Positions 44,605-54,883 of a DNA stretch of 64,000 bases are shown one piece after another. This stretch comes from Calendula officinalis (lineage: Eukaryota > Streptophyta > Magnoliopsida > Asterales > Asteraceae): contig OY970829.1 of assembly GCA_963853835.1 (NCBI GenBank), forward strand, positions 11,018,446 to 11,082,445. Direction: 5' to 3'. Position 1 is the first letter of the stretch; every line of letters begins with the position of its first letter. Made by a program: the position numbers and the translations under genes. Under the pieces are notes generated by a model. It saw only the letters and a program-made list of their open reading frames with translations, was not told the origin of the DNA and made no database searches.

Positions 44605-45143
44605 CAAAGGTGGCAAATAATACAACAAAGTGACGTGGAAAATCGAGAAATCGGACATTTGAGATTGCGTTCAATTAACGGCATGTTTTGGAAAGATTAA
44701 TTAAAATGTTTTTAACTTTATTAGCTTAATAACCGTAAATAAGCCTAAATTTTAAAACTTATTTAAGTTTATTAAGCCAATAAATTGAAAACCCCCTTAA
44801 ATAAGTCTTTCCAAATATAACCCTAAGAAAATTTTGGAAACGGCAAATGATATTCACGGAAGCCTACTCGCAATTTTCTAGCGAGCACCCCGGGTTCGAG
44901 CTTCTTTACGGGGCAAACCCAGCCCCCATAGGGATTTTCAGGGAAAAATCCCCTATATTTAGCACCACAAGAGGTATTTATAGGATTCGAACTCCAGACC
45001 TTACGCCTACATGTGAGTATATGTATTTACAGCATTCCACAATGGCTTTCTTGTTTGCCAAACTACTTTTTTCCATATACTACTATAATACCAAAAGATC
45101 ATAGCATAGTATCTGTATCACCAAACAAATCCTACTATTATAA
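44605..45143. repeat. Duplicated spacer segment, copy 2, interrupted
   Basis: Same order of motifs as copy 1 but with about 350 bp inserted after TTCAATTAA (44679-45031). Confidence 0.78.
44683..44822. mobile_element. Small fold-back element
   Basis: GGCATGTTTTGGAAAGATTA at the left pairs imperfectly with TAAGTCTTTCCAAATATAACC at the right; CTTTATTAGCTTAATAA and TTTATTAAGCCAATAAA pair inside. It lies within the insertion in duplicated segment copy 2. The remainder of that insertion (44840-45020) carries GGTTCGAGC and GATTCGAACTCCAGACC, possibly from a tRNA-derived SINE. Confidence 0.55.
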
Positions 45144-45200
45144 TTAAATAATCTCTCGAATGCTAGCCACGTATAAATACAAGATACCAAAGAACTATTT

Positions 45201-45404
45201 TAACTAATTGGTCTAGATTAATTGGCCACCAAGGATTGCCTTGGGGGTTGGTTTTCAAAGGTTTTGGGTTCAAGACCTGCTGAGAATATTCCTCAGGAGT
45301 TTAAATAGGAGGTGGGGTTTATTTCCCTAAAAAGGAGATATGTTCGAGAAATGCATATTACCCGCTTGGATGTCTAACTTTCCTAAAAAAAAAAAAGAAA
45401 AAAA
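45201..45404 (+). mobile_element. tRNA-derived SINE
   Basis: A B-box-like GGTTCAAGACC at 45267-45277, an A-box-like TTGGCCACCAAGGATTG some 40 bp upstream, a conserved-looking body and a terminal A-rich tail (AAAAAAAAAAAAGAAAAAAA). AACTATTT flanks both sides (45193-45200 and 45405-45412) as a target duplication. Confidence 0.75.
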
Positions 45405-45462
45405 AACTATTTCTACTATAAATATACCATAAACTCATTTCCCAATTACACACCTCAAAAGC

Positions 45463-45469
45463 TATAAAA
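45463..45469 (+). promoter_or_regulatory. TATA box of the 45522 gene
   Basis: TATAAAA 53 bp before the ATG. A second candidate, TATAAATA, is at 45417-45424, only 5 bp after the SINE's target duplication. Confidence 0.5.
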
Positions 45470-45521
45470 ACTTCATTATAACATACACAAATCTCATTTT
45501 ACGCCTTACAAGAAAAACGTG

Positions 45522-45764
45522 ATGGCAAAAAACAAGCTGCAAAAGAAGTCGTTCATCTTTTCGCTTTTCAGCATATTCAAATCAAAGAAATTAGCCCACA
45601 GTGACGAGTGTAAGTGGGATGATTGTGTAAGAGCTTACAAAGTCTATCCAAGTGAAGAAGACGGAGTCATTTGGGTGGCTGAGCCTGGAATTGACAGAAA
45701 AGCTTCCTCGTATATTGATAGTATAATAACTATGTGGAATCATGATCTTGAAATATCCAAATAA
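45522..45764 (+). CDS. Small plant-specific protein of unknown function (WVAEPGID family), 80 aa
   Basis: The ATG at 45522 is chosen over the in-frame GTG three bases upstream. The protein has a basic N-terminus (MAKNKLQKKSF), a hydrophobic-basic stretch (IFSLFSIFKSKKLAHSD), then CKWDDCVRAYKVYPSEEDGV and IWVAEPGIDRKASSYIDSI, ending NHDLEISK. It is paralogous to the 66-residue protein at 14540-14740 and about 14 residues longer at the C-terminus, where the family's usual KAS.(F/Y)I pattern is complete. There is no signal peptide; the short hydrophobic patch is too short and too basic to be a clear membrane segment. It is a single exon. A promoter with TATA boxes lies between a SINE and the gene. 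I know no function for this family. Confidence 0.78.
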   Translation: MAKNKLQKKSFIFSLFSIFKSKKLAHSDECKWDDCVRAYKVYPSEEDGVIWVAEPGIDRKASSYIDSIITMWNHDLEISK

Positions 45765-46705
45765 ATGTTTACATGTCTTGTGGACTCTACTAAACTTATG
45801 GAATCATGACCTTATTAGTTATTAGTGCTTAATTTAATACGTATTTCTCAAATTATGTTGTTCTATTGGCTTTGTTCGTGATGTTAGTGTCATGGTACAA
45901 TTTAGGTAATGATTGCATTTAAAGTCTCTACTTTGTGTATAATTCAACAATCGATAGTTTTTTTACTCTTTCTCTGTTAAGTAAGTCGAATTGGAGAAGT
46001 AAGGTCTCTCCTTACATTTGTGTCTTCCTTGGTTTTGGTTTGTCAGTTTGTTACATCGGCGTCAAATCAATACTTCTAAACATTTACACATCAACTAACA
46101 CACTTTTGAACAATACATCTTCACTTCTTTTGTCACTTTTGACAAGCACACAATATGTTTGGAAAACTACATATAAAAATATGAATGAATAAGTATAAAT
46201 ACGAATAATTCCAGACTTTTATAATTAAATTGAGTACTAATATTTTTCAGGTCACATCGGGTCATCAATACTTAATGGTTTTCGGAACCATTATGGTTGA
46301 GTGGACAACTAGCATAGACTAGTCGGTAGAGCTGTCTACTTATATTGTGTTTGCATGCGTTTAGGGCGTTAGGAGACATTTATTGGACTTGATATTTTTG
46401 TTGTGTTGCATTTGCTTGAATTGTGTGACTCGGGAGAGTTCACATCCCCACTTTTATTATATTTATTATTTTAATATTGGGGTGAAAAAACATACGAAAT
46501 TGTTTTCAGATATTCGTGATGATACTTATGTTGAAACGTGATATATAACGAATACTTATGTTCGAACTAGGTTTAAATATAGTACATGGAAGTACATATA
46601 TGCTTACATACTATAATCAACATTTTATTTTCATTTAAGGTTTTTCGGTTTGAACGTTTGTTCTTCATTTTCGGTTTTAATCTTCTAATTTCTGCTTACA
46701 TATTT
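45765..46705. other. Spacer
   Basis: AT-rich, no gene recognised. Short frames at 45935-46192 and 46586-46774 are low-complexity and lack family resemblance. Confidence 0.5.
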
Positions 46706-47160
46706 ATGTTAATATATAATATTATTATATTAATTATTATTATTATATTAATTAATATTATTATTATATATTAATTATTATTATTATATTAATATATTTT
46801 ATTATTATGTTAATATATAATATTATTATATTAATTAATATTATTATTTTATTAATTAATAATATTATATATTAATTAATATTATTATTATATTAATATA
46901 TAATATTATTATATTAATTAATATTATTATATTATTAGATAATAATATATATTATTAAATTTGAATTATATATATTATTATATTTAAATATATTTAAATT
47001 ATCTATTATTATATTTAAATTATATATATTACTATTATATATAAGTATATTATAATATTAATATATTAACTAATTTTATTAATTTATTAATTAATAATAT
47101 TAATAATATATTAATTATACTATTATTATATTAATGTATAATATTATTATCTTAATTAAT
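46706..47160. repeat. AT-only low-complexity array (ATTATTATATTAATTA type)
   Basis: About 450 bp composed almost only of TTAATATTATTATATTAAT permutations, with many short palindromes. Confidence 0.95.
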
Positions 47161-47617
47161 ATTTCAGTTTATTTAAGCAGTCTGCGGATGTTAAAAAATA
47201 AACAACAGTTTTCTTGCAGACTGTAGACCTTTGGTCCATCTCAGAAGCTGCAGCAGCTGGCAGATGTGATCCACAGACAACAGATCTTTTTGCTCTAAAA
47301 AAACAAACAGGAACTAAGTCTTTAACATATTAAAGAGACTTCAAACTTGTCATTAGCTTCTTTTGTTTGAAAAGTACGGAGCGTATGCTTATGATAGTTT
47401 CCAACGTATCACCAAATCTTAAGAAGAGATCAATTAAGATTTTTGGAGAAGATAAATTGAGATATATATGATCAAGTAGTATGCATGTTGTTTTTTGAGG
47501 CGATGTTTGTTTTTTTAAAATTTTGTGTTTAATATCTGAAAGCCACGATAATCAATGGTGATCTACAATTTCAAAGCCACTAGTTACAATTATATGTGAT
47601 CAAGAGGGATCATATGA
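47161..47617. other. Spacer
   Basis: No recognisable feature; one CTGCAG-rich patch near 47245. Confidence 0.4.
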
Positions 47618-47901
47618 GGTGCTATTTGATAAGAACAATATGATTAAGTGCTGAATGATTTAACGGTTTGAATGATTAAGAAGTTTTATATAAAATTTGT
47701 TTTGAATATTGAGAAATTTTTTTATAAAAACTCTGACTGCTTAATGATTCAGCATATGTTCTAAGGATGAATGATTCAGCACCTTTTTGCTGTCTGATTC
47801 AGTATATACCTCATTCAAATGCGCTAAACAAATGCACTGAATGCTGAATGATTAAGCATTCAGCGCTGAATGGTTCCATTAAGCTACAAACAAACACCAC
47901 C
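47618..47901. mobile_element. PIF/Harbinger-like MITE
   Basis: The ends GGTGCTATTTG and CAAACACCACC are inverted with mismatches, flanked by TGA and TAA. Subterminal CTGAATGATT and AATGATTCAGCA-type repeats occur throughout. The terminal motif resembles that of the larger element at 55824. Confidence 0.65.
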
Positions 47902-48067
47902 TAAAACTGTTTGATTTCCGCATATACGTCTAAATGTTTGTGATTTATATCTCTTACTCATTAAAATATTAAAACTTACAATTCTAGAATTATAACCGTT
48001 TTACCTAATGTTAAAAAAGAGAAACCAAATTATAGAATTGTATTCCCATTATGACATAAAGAAAGAC

Positions 48068-48109
48068 GCGTGGCCCCCACGCACTTGACCAAGGGATGAA
48101 TTGGGTCAA
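48068..48109 (+). promoter_or_regulatory. Candidate stress-type promoter elements of the plus-strand GST gene
   Basis: A perfect 6-bp-arm palindrome GCGTGG-CCC-CCACGC (48068-48082) is followed by TTGACC (48085-48090) and, inverted, GGTCAA (48104-48109), two W-box cores that WRKY factors bind. They lie about 180-210 bp before the start codon. Confidence 0.35.
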
Positions 48110-48282
48110 CCAATTCAACTTGTGTCTTCACTTACCTACCTGTTAATTTTCAAAAAGTCAAAAAGGCGTATTTTGAGAGAATCATCGTTCTCGTTCACAA
48201 TACTCTCAAAATCTGGTCTGGTGTTCATACATTGCACTGCATATATACTACGATCAGCATCCAGCTTTCGAAATTTACAAAA

Positions 48283-50028
48283 ATGGTGCGTTTTCCCCCT
48301 TTTTCGTTCTAATTTCCATCGATCTCACACTAACCGATTCATTTTGATTTGATTTGATGCAGTCGAGTGGTCTGCAGCTCTATTCGTTTTTCATGAGCAG
48401 TTCAGCTTATAGCGTTCGTATTGCTCTCAATTTGAAAGGTAGGTTTTCTTATTTCATTGTTTATCATTCAATTTGAGTTACTGTATAATGTTAATTTTGT
48501 ATCTGTTGTTGTTTGTGGATCGTCAACAGGACTTGATTATGAATACAAAGCCGTTAATCTGTTCCGAGACGAGCAAGCCCGTCCTGGTACAGTTCTTTAA
48601 TTTAGGGTTATAATCTAAGCTATTTGTATCCTGTTCTGTAATTACAGATTTACAATGGTTTTACTTGCTTTGAATTTATTGAATTGTAGAATATTTGAAG
48701 ATCAATCCTATTGGATATGTGCCTGCTCTCAAGGATGGTGATTTCATGCTTGCTGATTCTTTTGCAATCATAATGGTTAGTGATTTACTTTTTATTTATT
48801 TATTTTAATTTAATTTTCTTCTTATTTCTCTTATAATACGTACAGTACCTTGAAGAGAAGTACCCTCAGCATCCTTTGTTACCTCGTGATCTTAAGAAAA
48901 AGGCCATAAACTATCAGGTAATATCCTTTGGGATAATTGATCATCTTGTTTCAAATATAATTGATTATCTTGTTTCAAATATAGGCTGCAAATATTGTTA
49001 CTTCAAGCACACAGCCTCTTGTTAGGTTACCTATTTTGGTTAGTAAGTTTTTTTTTTTTTTTTTTCCTTTATTCATAATCCTTCACAGAAATTTAATTTT
49101 AATTGATTGTGTTTACCAACTTTGCAGGGTTACATAGGACGAAACGTTGGTCAGGATGAAAAGATTTTATGGGCTCATAAGCATTTTGGAAAAGGGTTTG
49201 CAGGTAAACTCACAATCATTATAAACAAATAATATTATTAATTCCCAATTAAAATTTAAGAGGTTTGGGATAAAATCGTGCAGCTTTAGAGGTACTACTA
49301 AAAGATCATGCTGGGAAGTATGCAACTGGAGATGAAATCTACCTGGTACTGTATCTTTCTTTTATTTATTTATTTTTTTTAAAAATTTATAATAATTTTT
49401 TTATAAAAAATATATTCAACTAATGCAGGCTGATGTCTTTCTGGAGCCAATAATTAATGCATCACAAAGATACGACTTTGATATGGTACGATCTACTGCT
49501 CTTATATAACTTGTTCACTAATTGTAGCATTAAAACTGATGGTTGTTATTTGTTGGAGTAAATAACACAAATGGTCCTTTAGTTTCATTAATTACACTGG
49601 TAGTTCTTATTTCTGAAACTATTGGCACGTTTGGTCATTTACCTAAACAGACGTTAACTTTTCCCGTCAAACAAACGGGTTTTAATGGGTTTCAAATTGG
49701 TGAAGGGCAAGGAAAAATGATAGATTTACTCTCTCGTGCATCACACGTGACCATACTTGAAGGGAAAAATAAACGTGTGTTTAGGTATAGGACCAACCGT
49801 GTCAATAGTTTCAGAATTAAGGACTACCAGTGTAATTTATGAAACTAAAGGACCAAATACGTAATATGGTACAAATTTAAAGGACCATTTGTGTAATTTA
49901 CTCTTATTTTGTTGGTGCAGAGTGAGTACCCTCTTTTATCCAGGTTAAGCAAGGCATACAAGCGAGTTCCTGCTTTCATAGATGCCATGCCTGAAAACCA
50001 ACCAGATTTTCCTGGGAAGAAGTTATAG
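48283..50028 (+). CDS. Zeta-class glutathione S-transferase (maleylacetoacetate isomerase type), 216 aa, ten exons
   Basis: Exons: 48283-48285 (ATG only), 48363-48438, 48530-48586, 48690-48775, 48846-48917, 48985-49038, 49128-49203, 49284-49345, 49429-49485, 49921-50028; all introns are GT-AG and the joined frame is open. Zeta GSTs use glutathione to isomerise maleylacetoacetate in tyrosine breakdown and can dehalogenate small acids, in cytosol or mitochondria. Domain evidence: thioredoxin-fold start [32 protein letters not shown] with the cis-Pro loop, [20 protein letters not shown], then the helical domain with [30 protein letters not shown] and a MPENQPDFP end. The family motif SSCx(W/H)RVRIAL reads [11 protein letters not shown] here: the Cys is Ser and the first Arg is Ser. 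Exons 2 to 8 have lengths identical or close to the convergent copy at 51108-54883. The last intron holds a MITE. Chemistry may be altered. Confidence 0.9.
49556..49903. mobile_element. Mutator-like MITE in intron 9 of the plus-strand GST gene
   Basis: The ends GAGTAAATAACACAAATGGT and ACCATTTGTGTAATTTACTC are inverted repeats. Flanks TTATTTGTTG and TTATTTTGTTG are near-identical, fitting a 9-bp duplication with one indel. The 100-codon frame at 49543-49842 is a by-product. Confidence 0.82.
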
Positions 50029-51107
50029 GACCCCACCTTCTATTTTGATTTTATTTGAAAACTAATTAATCGGGATCAATAATTTTGTTACAACATTGTA
50101 TCCAAATTGTAACTTTCATACGCGTGCATTGTCTATGAACAATTTAATGACTGAATTACAAACTACATTGGTAAACTGTCTACTCAAATTGTAACTATCT
50201 GCTTGTGACAACAATTTAAGGCATTATTTTTGGAAATTTATTGTTGTCATTTCTTCATTTGTTTAAAAACCGGTTGAGCATATATGTTATATTGATCCAG
50301 AGCGGAGGTCTTAGGGTTGGTAGCCTTCCCTGATACAATTAATCGCTTCTTTGTAGATGGTGGTGATGTTTTTGAAATGATCCATAGGCTATTTGGTTCT
50401 AGATAATTAAATCAATTCATGGAAATGGGGGAGATAAAATTCCAACTGTAACATCCTGAGACCTGGTCTAGTGTTTTATCACTTTCGCTAAGTGATATAT
50501 ATTATTTATAATCTTATTTGAATTTATTTGATTTAATTTAATTTATGTGAATTAGTTGGTATTTTAATCAAGAGTACCTTTCACTCAAAGAAGCCTAGTC
50601 ATGGCATGTTGGGAGATGACGTCAAATTTCTCTCTTTTCTTTGGATATCTAATAGGAGTAAAACGTTAAATGTAAATTTGCTAGATCAATGTTGTAACCC
50701 AAACATGTCATAACACTTTGTATATCTTTCTTTCTAGAGCTTTAAATTATATACTTCATAGACATTAAAAAAAAGTCAATCGGAAATTTTATCGTATGTT
50801 GAAATATACATTTTTTCGTCGCAATTGCTTTGGATGTTAATTGGCTATTCCAAACTAAGATTTTAAAAATTGGCATCAAATTATTATTTCTACAAGATTG
50901 AAAACATATGAAAGTTCAAATTTTGATATAAATCATCCTTCTTACAAATAAATCGTTTATTGATACACACTTTATCCAATTTCCATCACTCAATTTTCAA
51001 CTGGGAGTTAATAATTGAAGTAACGGGCGCCTTTTTAAACAATGGGAGTCGATTATGCAATCCGAAAACAAAGAATTTAACACAATAATACACATAACAT
51101 AGTTCGT
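50029..51107. other. Intergenic region between the convergent GST genes
   Basis: 3' UTRs of both genes are expected here. No other gene; AT-rich. A T/A-rich repeat of GATTTAATTTAATTTATG type lies near 50528. Confidence 0.5.
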
Positions 51108-54100
51108 TTAACTTGTTTTTTCAACTGGTGGAAAATCGGGCTGGTTTTCAGGCATGGCAGCTTGGATAGAAGGTACCATCTTGTATGCCTCCCCCAACCT
51201 GGATAGAAGAGGATACCCACTCTACACCAACACACATCAATTAGCAGTTTTTAGTTTAGATCATGAAAATAGATATCCTTGAAAATTATATAATTATGTT
51301 TTTATATTAGCGACGACTTTTGGAGTGTACGTTTTATAAGATCGAGAAGAGCGCTCACCATGTCAAAGTTGTGTTGTGTTGTGAAACCGGTGACGTATGG
51401 AGCAAGAAGCACATCAGCCTGCATAAGTTAACACAATTTCACAGAGTAATCCATTTAACAAATGTGAGTTTAAATATATCTCGTATCGACTTAGTTTAAG
51501 ATGACTTTAATTAGGAAATATCATAATGCTAGAATACTAATGTTGGCCTAAATGTGGAGGAACGAGCCTTTTGTTCCTTGAAGCCCATGATCACATGAAG
51601 AAATGGGCTGCACTTAAATGTGCGTAAGTTTTGTCTCGGATCTCTGTTTCAGGCGTTCGACGAGTCAAAAGTTCCATACCGACAAGCGATTTACGGAACG
51701 TTCAGGCAAAAACGCTATTTTTGGAGAGTCATTTGCATTTTTAATTTTTGTTTTGATTAATTTTTTGACTTTGTTTTATACCCAATTTTCGGCCCATTTG
51801 TGTTTTTTGGCCTGTTCAAAAATGTTAGTTAGATTTTTATTTGAAGAAAATTGAGTTTTTTCTGCATGAAATTCTTGTTCTTTGTGTTGAACATGTTTTG
51901 AAGATATAAATCCATGATATTCTTTAAATCGACGTGGTTTTTTGTTTAGATTGTCCTGAGTATTTTTAGAATCAACGAACCAATATTTTTTCTTTTAGTC
52001 TACATCAAATACATTTCGTGTTAACACAAATTTGTTTGAAGATATAAAAATATATGCAGAAGGAAAGAAAGTATACCAGGGAAATTTCATCTCCGGTTGC
52101 ATACTTCCCAGCATGATCTTTTAGTAATTTCTCCAGAGCTGCACGAGTTCATAAGAATCACGAAATGCTCTTTTTATGAAAGTCAAGAATTTCTTTTGTT
52201 ATTTGACGAGGAGCAGGTCCAAGAGTTATATGTCGCATTTATAGAAATGTGAGACGTCCAAATGACTGGCCAAAGGGTGTGAGTTTTCTAAGTCAAACTT
52301 GGAGTCATCTTTGTTGAAAAGCTTGATTCATAAATGGCAAATTTTGCACACCCGGAACACTTTAAATGAATTTTGTGGCTGATTTTAGTATAAATAAAGC
52401 TTACAACCTCAGTCACAAAACCACAGAATATAGAGAGTAATACTTAGAGTGAATATTATTAACTAGTGAGTTGTTTTTCTTTCTTAATATATAGTTGAGT
52501 GAGTAAGTGTTTTTCTTCGTAATATTGTCTCAATTTCAAATACAATTGTTTTTCAAAAATCATGCGGTTGGTAGTCGAATGAGTGAGTAAGTGTTATTTT
52601 TGTTTCTTAAGCATTTGTATAACCTGCTTAATACAAAATGGCCTATTAAAACAACACTAGCTGGAAACTAAAAGCATAATTATTATTTTGTGATAAAATT
52701 CATCTCTTTTGAGTTGCATTTCTATACGTTCTATAACATTATTAGTTTTTATAAATCATCATTATTATTATTATTTCAAGGAGAGTTGGAGTAAAAAGGT
52801 TTACCTGTAAAGGCTTTTCCAAGATGTTTATGAACCCAATCAACCTTTTCATCATCACTCACTTTTTCCGCGATGTACCACTGCAAGTTGGGATAATATA
52901 TGGACACAATATATGAGTTTAGGTGATATTATAAGTTTAGGACACAATATTACGAAATGCTTACCAAAATAGGTATCCTTAGTAAAGGTTGTATGCTTGT
53001 AGAAACAATATTTGCAGCCTATAAATTTGAAAGTATATTATTAGTTTAAACACAAGTGTATTAGCCAGAATCAAGGACCAAGATATAAAACATGATTTTC
53101 AGTTTTGAATACTGAATTTATGTGCATTAATTTATAGAACTGGAAGCCAAATCGGTGTTACCTGATAGTTAATTGCCTTTTTCTCAATTTTATCAGGTAG
53201 CAAAGGATGTTGAGGGTACATCTCTTCAAGGTACTGTATATCATATGAAGAATTGAGCACGAAATAGAGAAAACAAAGAAGGAAAGAAGCGCTTCATTCG
53301 GAATCACTTTCATGAAAACGATTTTCATATAAAGAGCTTTAAAGTTACTAACCATTAGTATTGCAGAAGCATCAGCAAGCACTATATCACCATCAATGAT
53401 TGCAGGCACATACCCCATTGGATTGATCTCCAAAAACTCTACACTTACAAATCGACCAGTAAGTTAGACATCGATATATAATGCATTTGAGAACTTCCCA
53501 AATTGGGAAGACTTAATCTCCAGCAAACATACTTTCTGTTTCGGAAAAGATTTGTGTTTATCAACAATATGCACTATGTAAGACTTGAACATGTGACCTC
53601 TATGTTATTAGCATAATCCCCTAACTAACCGAGCTAACATACCATATGTTCATTACATAACTATAATTATCTTTATTAATCTCTTAATAAAATTTAAAAA
53701 ACTGAAATTACAACCACCAGTACCCACCACCACCATCACTACCGCGAAAACCACACAAACCGCAACTACCACCCAACCCCCACTACCCAACACCCGCTAC
53801 CAACAACCACCACGCGCAACCATCACCCACCACCACCATCCACAACCATCAACCACCCACCAACATCAACCAATTGGTCACCGCAATATATAGCTACAGG
53901 GTACTGATGCCGACCCAATGGTATAGGAGTGTGCCCTTACGTTTCTGAAAGCTCATGATCGTGTAAAAAAAGAGGCTCCACTGAAAAGGGCATAACTTTT
54001 GACTCGGGTCTCCATTTCAACCCCACGAATAACCAAATCGAAGCTTGCGACAAGGACTACGTCATGATAAACAGCCGTAGGCAGTTTACCGAACTTTCCA

Positions 54101-54839
54101 GCTCAAAAACGCTTTTTTGGACACTTATTTGGGTTTTTATGTTTCTTTCTTACAATATTGGACTTCATTTTTTGCCCGGTTTATGGCTCGTGTGTCGTTT
54201 TGGCCCATTCAAAATACTGGGTCATATTTAAGGTGTATTTGTGTGAATAAAATAAATAGTTCAAGTTTTTGCGAAAATTATTTTTCTCTCTCAAAATTGT
54301 GTTCTTCGTGTTAAACTTATTTTAAAGGTCAATAATCAACGTGCTTTGGTTAGATTCTCCCGGTATTCGTTGAGTCAACTGGTCTAATCTATACTATTGT
54401 TTTTTAGTCTACATCAAGTACCAACCGCCGCATTGTACGGGTACCCTATTACTATTTAAAACCATTAAATTGAAATAAACATGTTTGTTAATTACCAGGA
54501 CGGAACTGCTCTCCTTTGAACAGATCGACCGGTTTGTATTCATAATCAATTCCTGTTTGGGATACATAAACAAGAGAGTCAAATTACTTATATGCTAATC
54601 AATAGTGGTAATATACAAACTAAAACAATATTAAGGATATATGAAAAATCAAATATGAAACCTTTGAAGTTGAGAGCAGCACGAACGCTAAAGGAGGGGG
54701 GACTGAAGTACATAGAATAGAGTTGCAGCTTCTTTGGCAACTCTTCACCATTACTTGTCTACACAAGCAAAGTGATAATAATTAAGTTTGTTTGTATATA
54801 TGAGAGAGTTAGAAACATAGAAACAATGTGTGTGTGTGT

Positions 54840-54879
<40 letters not shown>

Positions 54880-54883
54880 CCAT
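51108..54883 (-). CDS. Zeta-class GST homologue with altered active site, 226 aa, ten exons
   Basis: Exons on the minus strand: 54881-54883 (ATG only), 54662-54758, 54496-54552, 53353-53438, 53162-53233, 52965-53018, 52805-52880, 52077-52138, 51359-51418, 51108-51221; GT-AG throughout, open frame, stop TAA. Recognisable parts: [118 protein letters not shown] and [17 protein letters not shown]. Where zeta GSTs have SSC, this protein has SPP; where they have the (D/E)S pair that binds the gamma-glutamyl group of glutathione, it has DA (ADASAIL). Length, cis-Pro loop and helical domain are otherwise normal. It is tail-to-tail with the plus-strand copy and clearly its duplicate. Introns are enlarged by two solo LTRs and a SINE remnant. 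An intact frame with lost catalytic residues suggests a changed function or very recent decay. Confidence 0.87.
51541..52007 (+). repeat. Old solo gypsy LTR in intron 8 of the minus-strand GST gene
   Basis: Diverged copy of the 13111 LTR family: starts TGTTGGCC, ends CTACATCA, shares AAGCCCATGATCACATGA-type and GAATCAACGA landmarks. AATAC occurs near both ends (51533 and 52008), an imperfectly placed target duplication. Confidence 0.78.
52139..52804. other. Intron 7 of the minus-strand GST gene
   Basis: No inserted element recognised; (ATT)n short run near 52762. Confidence 0.5.
53525..53650 (-). mobile_element. Probable tRNA-derived SINE fragment in GST intron 3
   Basis: On the minus strand GTTAGCTCGGTTAGTTAGGG (A-box-like) is followed about 40 bp on by ATGTTCAAGTCTTAC (B-box-like). 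No A-tail or target duplication is clear. Confidence 0.5.
53710..53880. repeat. ACC-rich minisatellite in GST intron 3
   Basis: About 170 bp of imperfect CCACCA/ACCACC/AACCACC units. Similar in composition to, but less GC-rich than, the array at 56030-56505. Confidence 0.85.
53905..54416 (+). repeat. Solo gypsy LTR in intron 3 of the minus-strand GST gene
   Basis: Complete LTR of the 13111 family (TGATGCCGACCC...CTACATCA), flanked by GGTAC (53900-53904) and AGTAC (54417-54421), four of five bases shared. No internal region, so it is the product of LTR-LTR recombination. Confidence 0.88.
54826..54880. repeat. (TG)n(GA)n compound microsatellite at the start codon of the minus-strand GST gene
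   Basis: About 12 TG units and 14 GA units. The GA run ends directly against the splice donor after the ATG, so intron 1 begins GTCTCTCTCT on the gene strand. Confidence 0.9.

Larger units (their letters stand above)
43317..45192. other. Spacer with local duplications and MITEs
   Basis: No gene is seen. A segment at 43683-43872 is repeated at 44605-44678 plus 45032-45143, and a third, more diverged copy of its right part lies at 43500-43580 (CAAAAGATCATAT...ATCACTAA). Individual elements are listed separately. Confidence 0.6.

Noticed and set aside
44847..45104. 85-codon frame with GGTTCGAGC near its start, possible tRNA
   Set aside because: No cloverleaf can be drawn; more likely SINE-derived or chance sequence in a spacer insertion.
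49543..49842. 99-codon frame in a GST intron
   Set aside because: Lies inside a MITE with inverted ends and target duplication.
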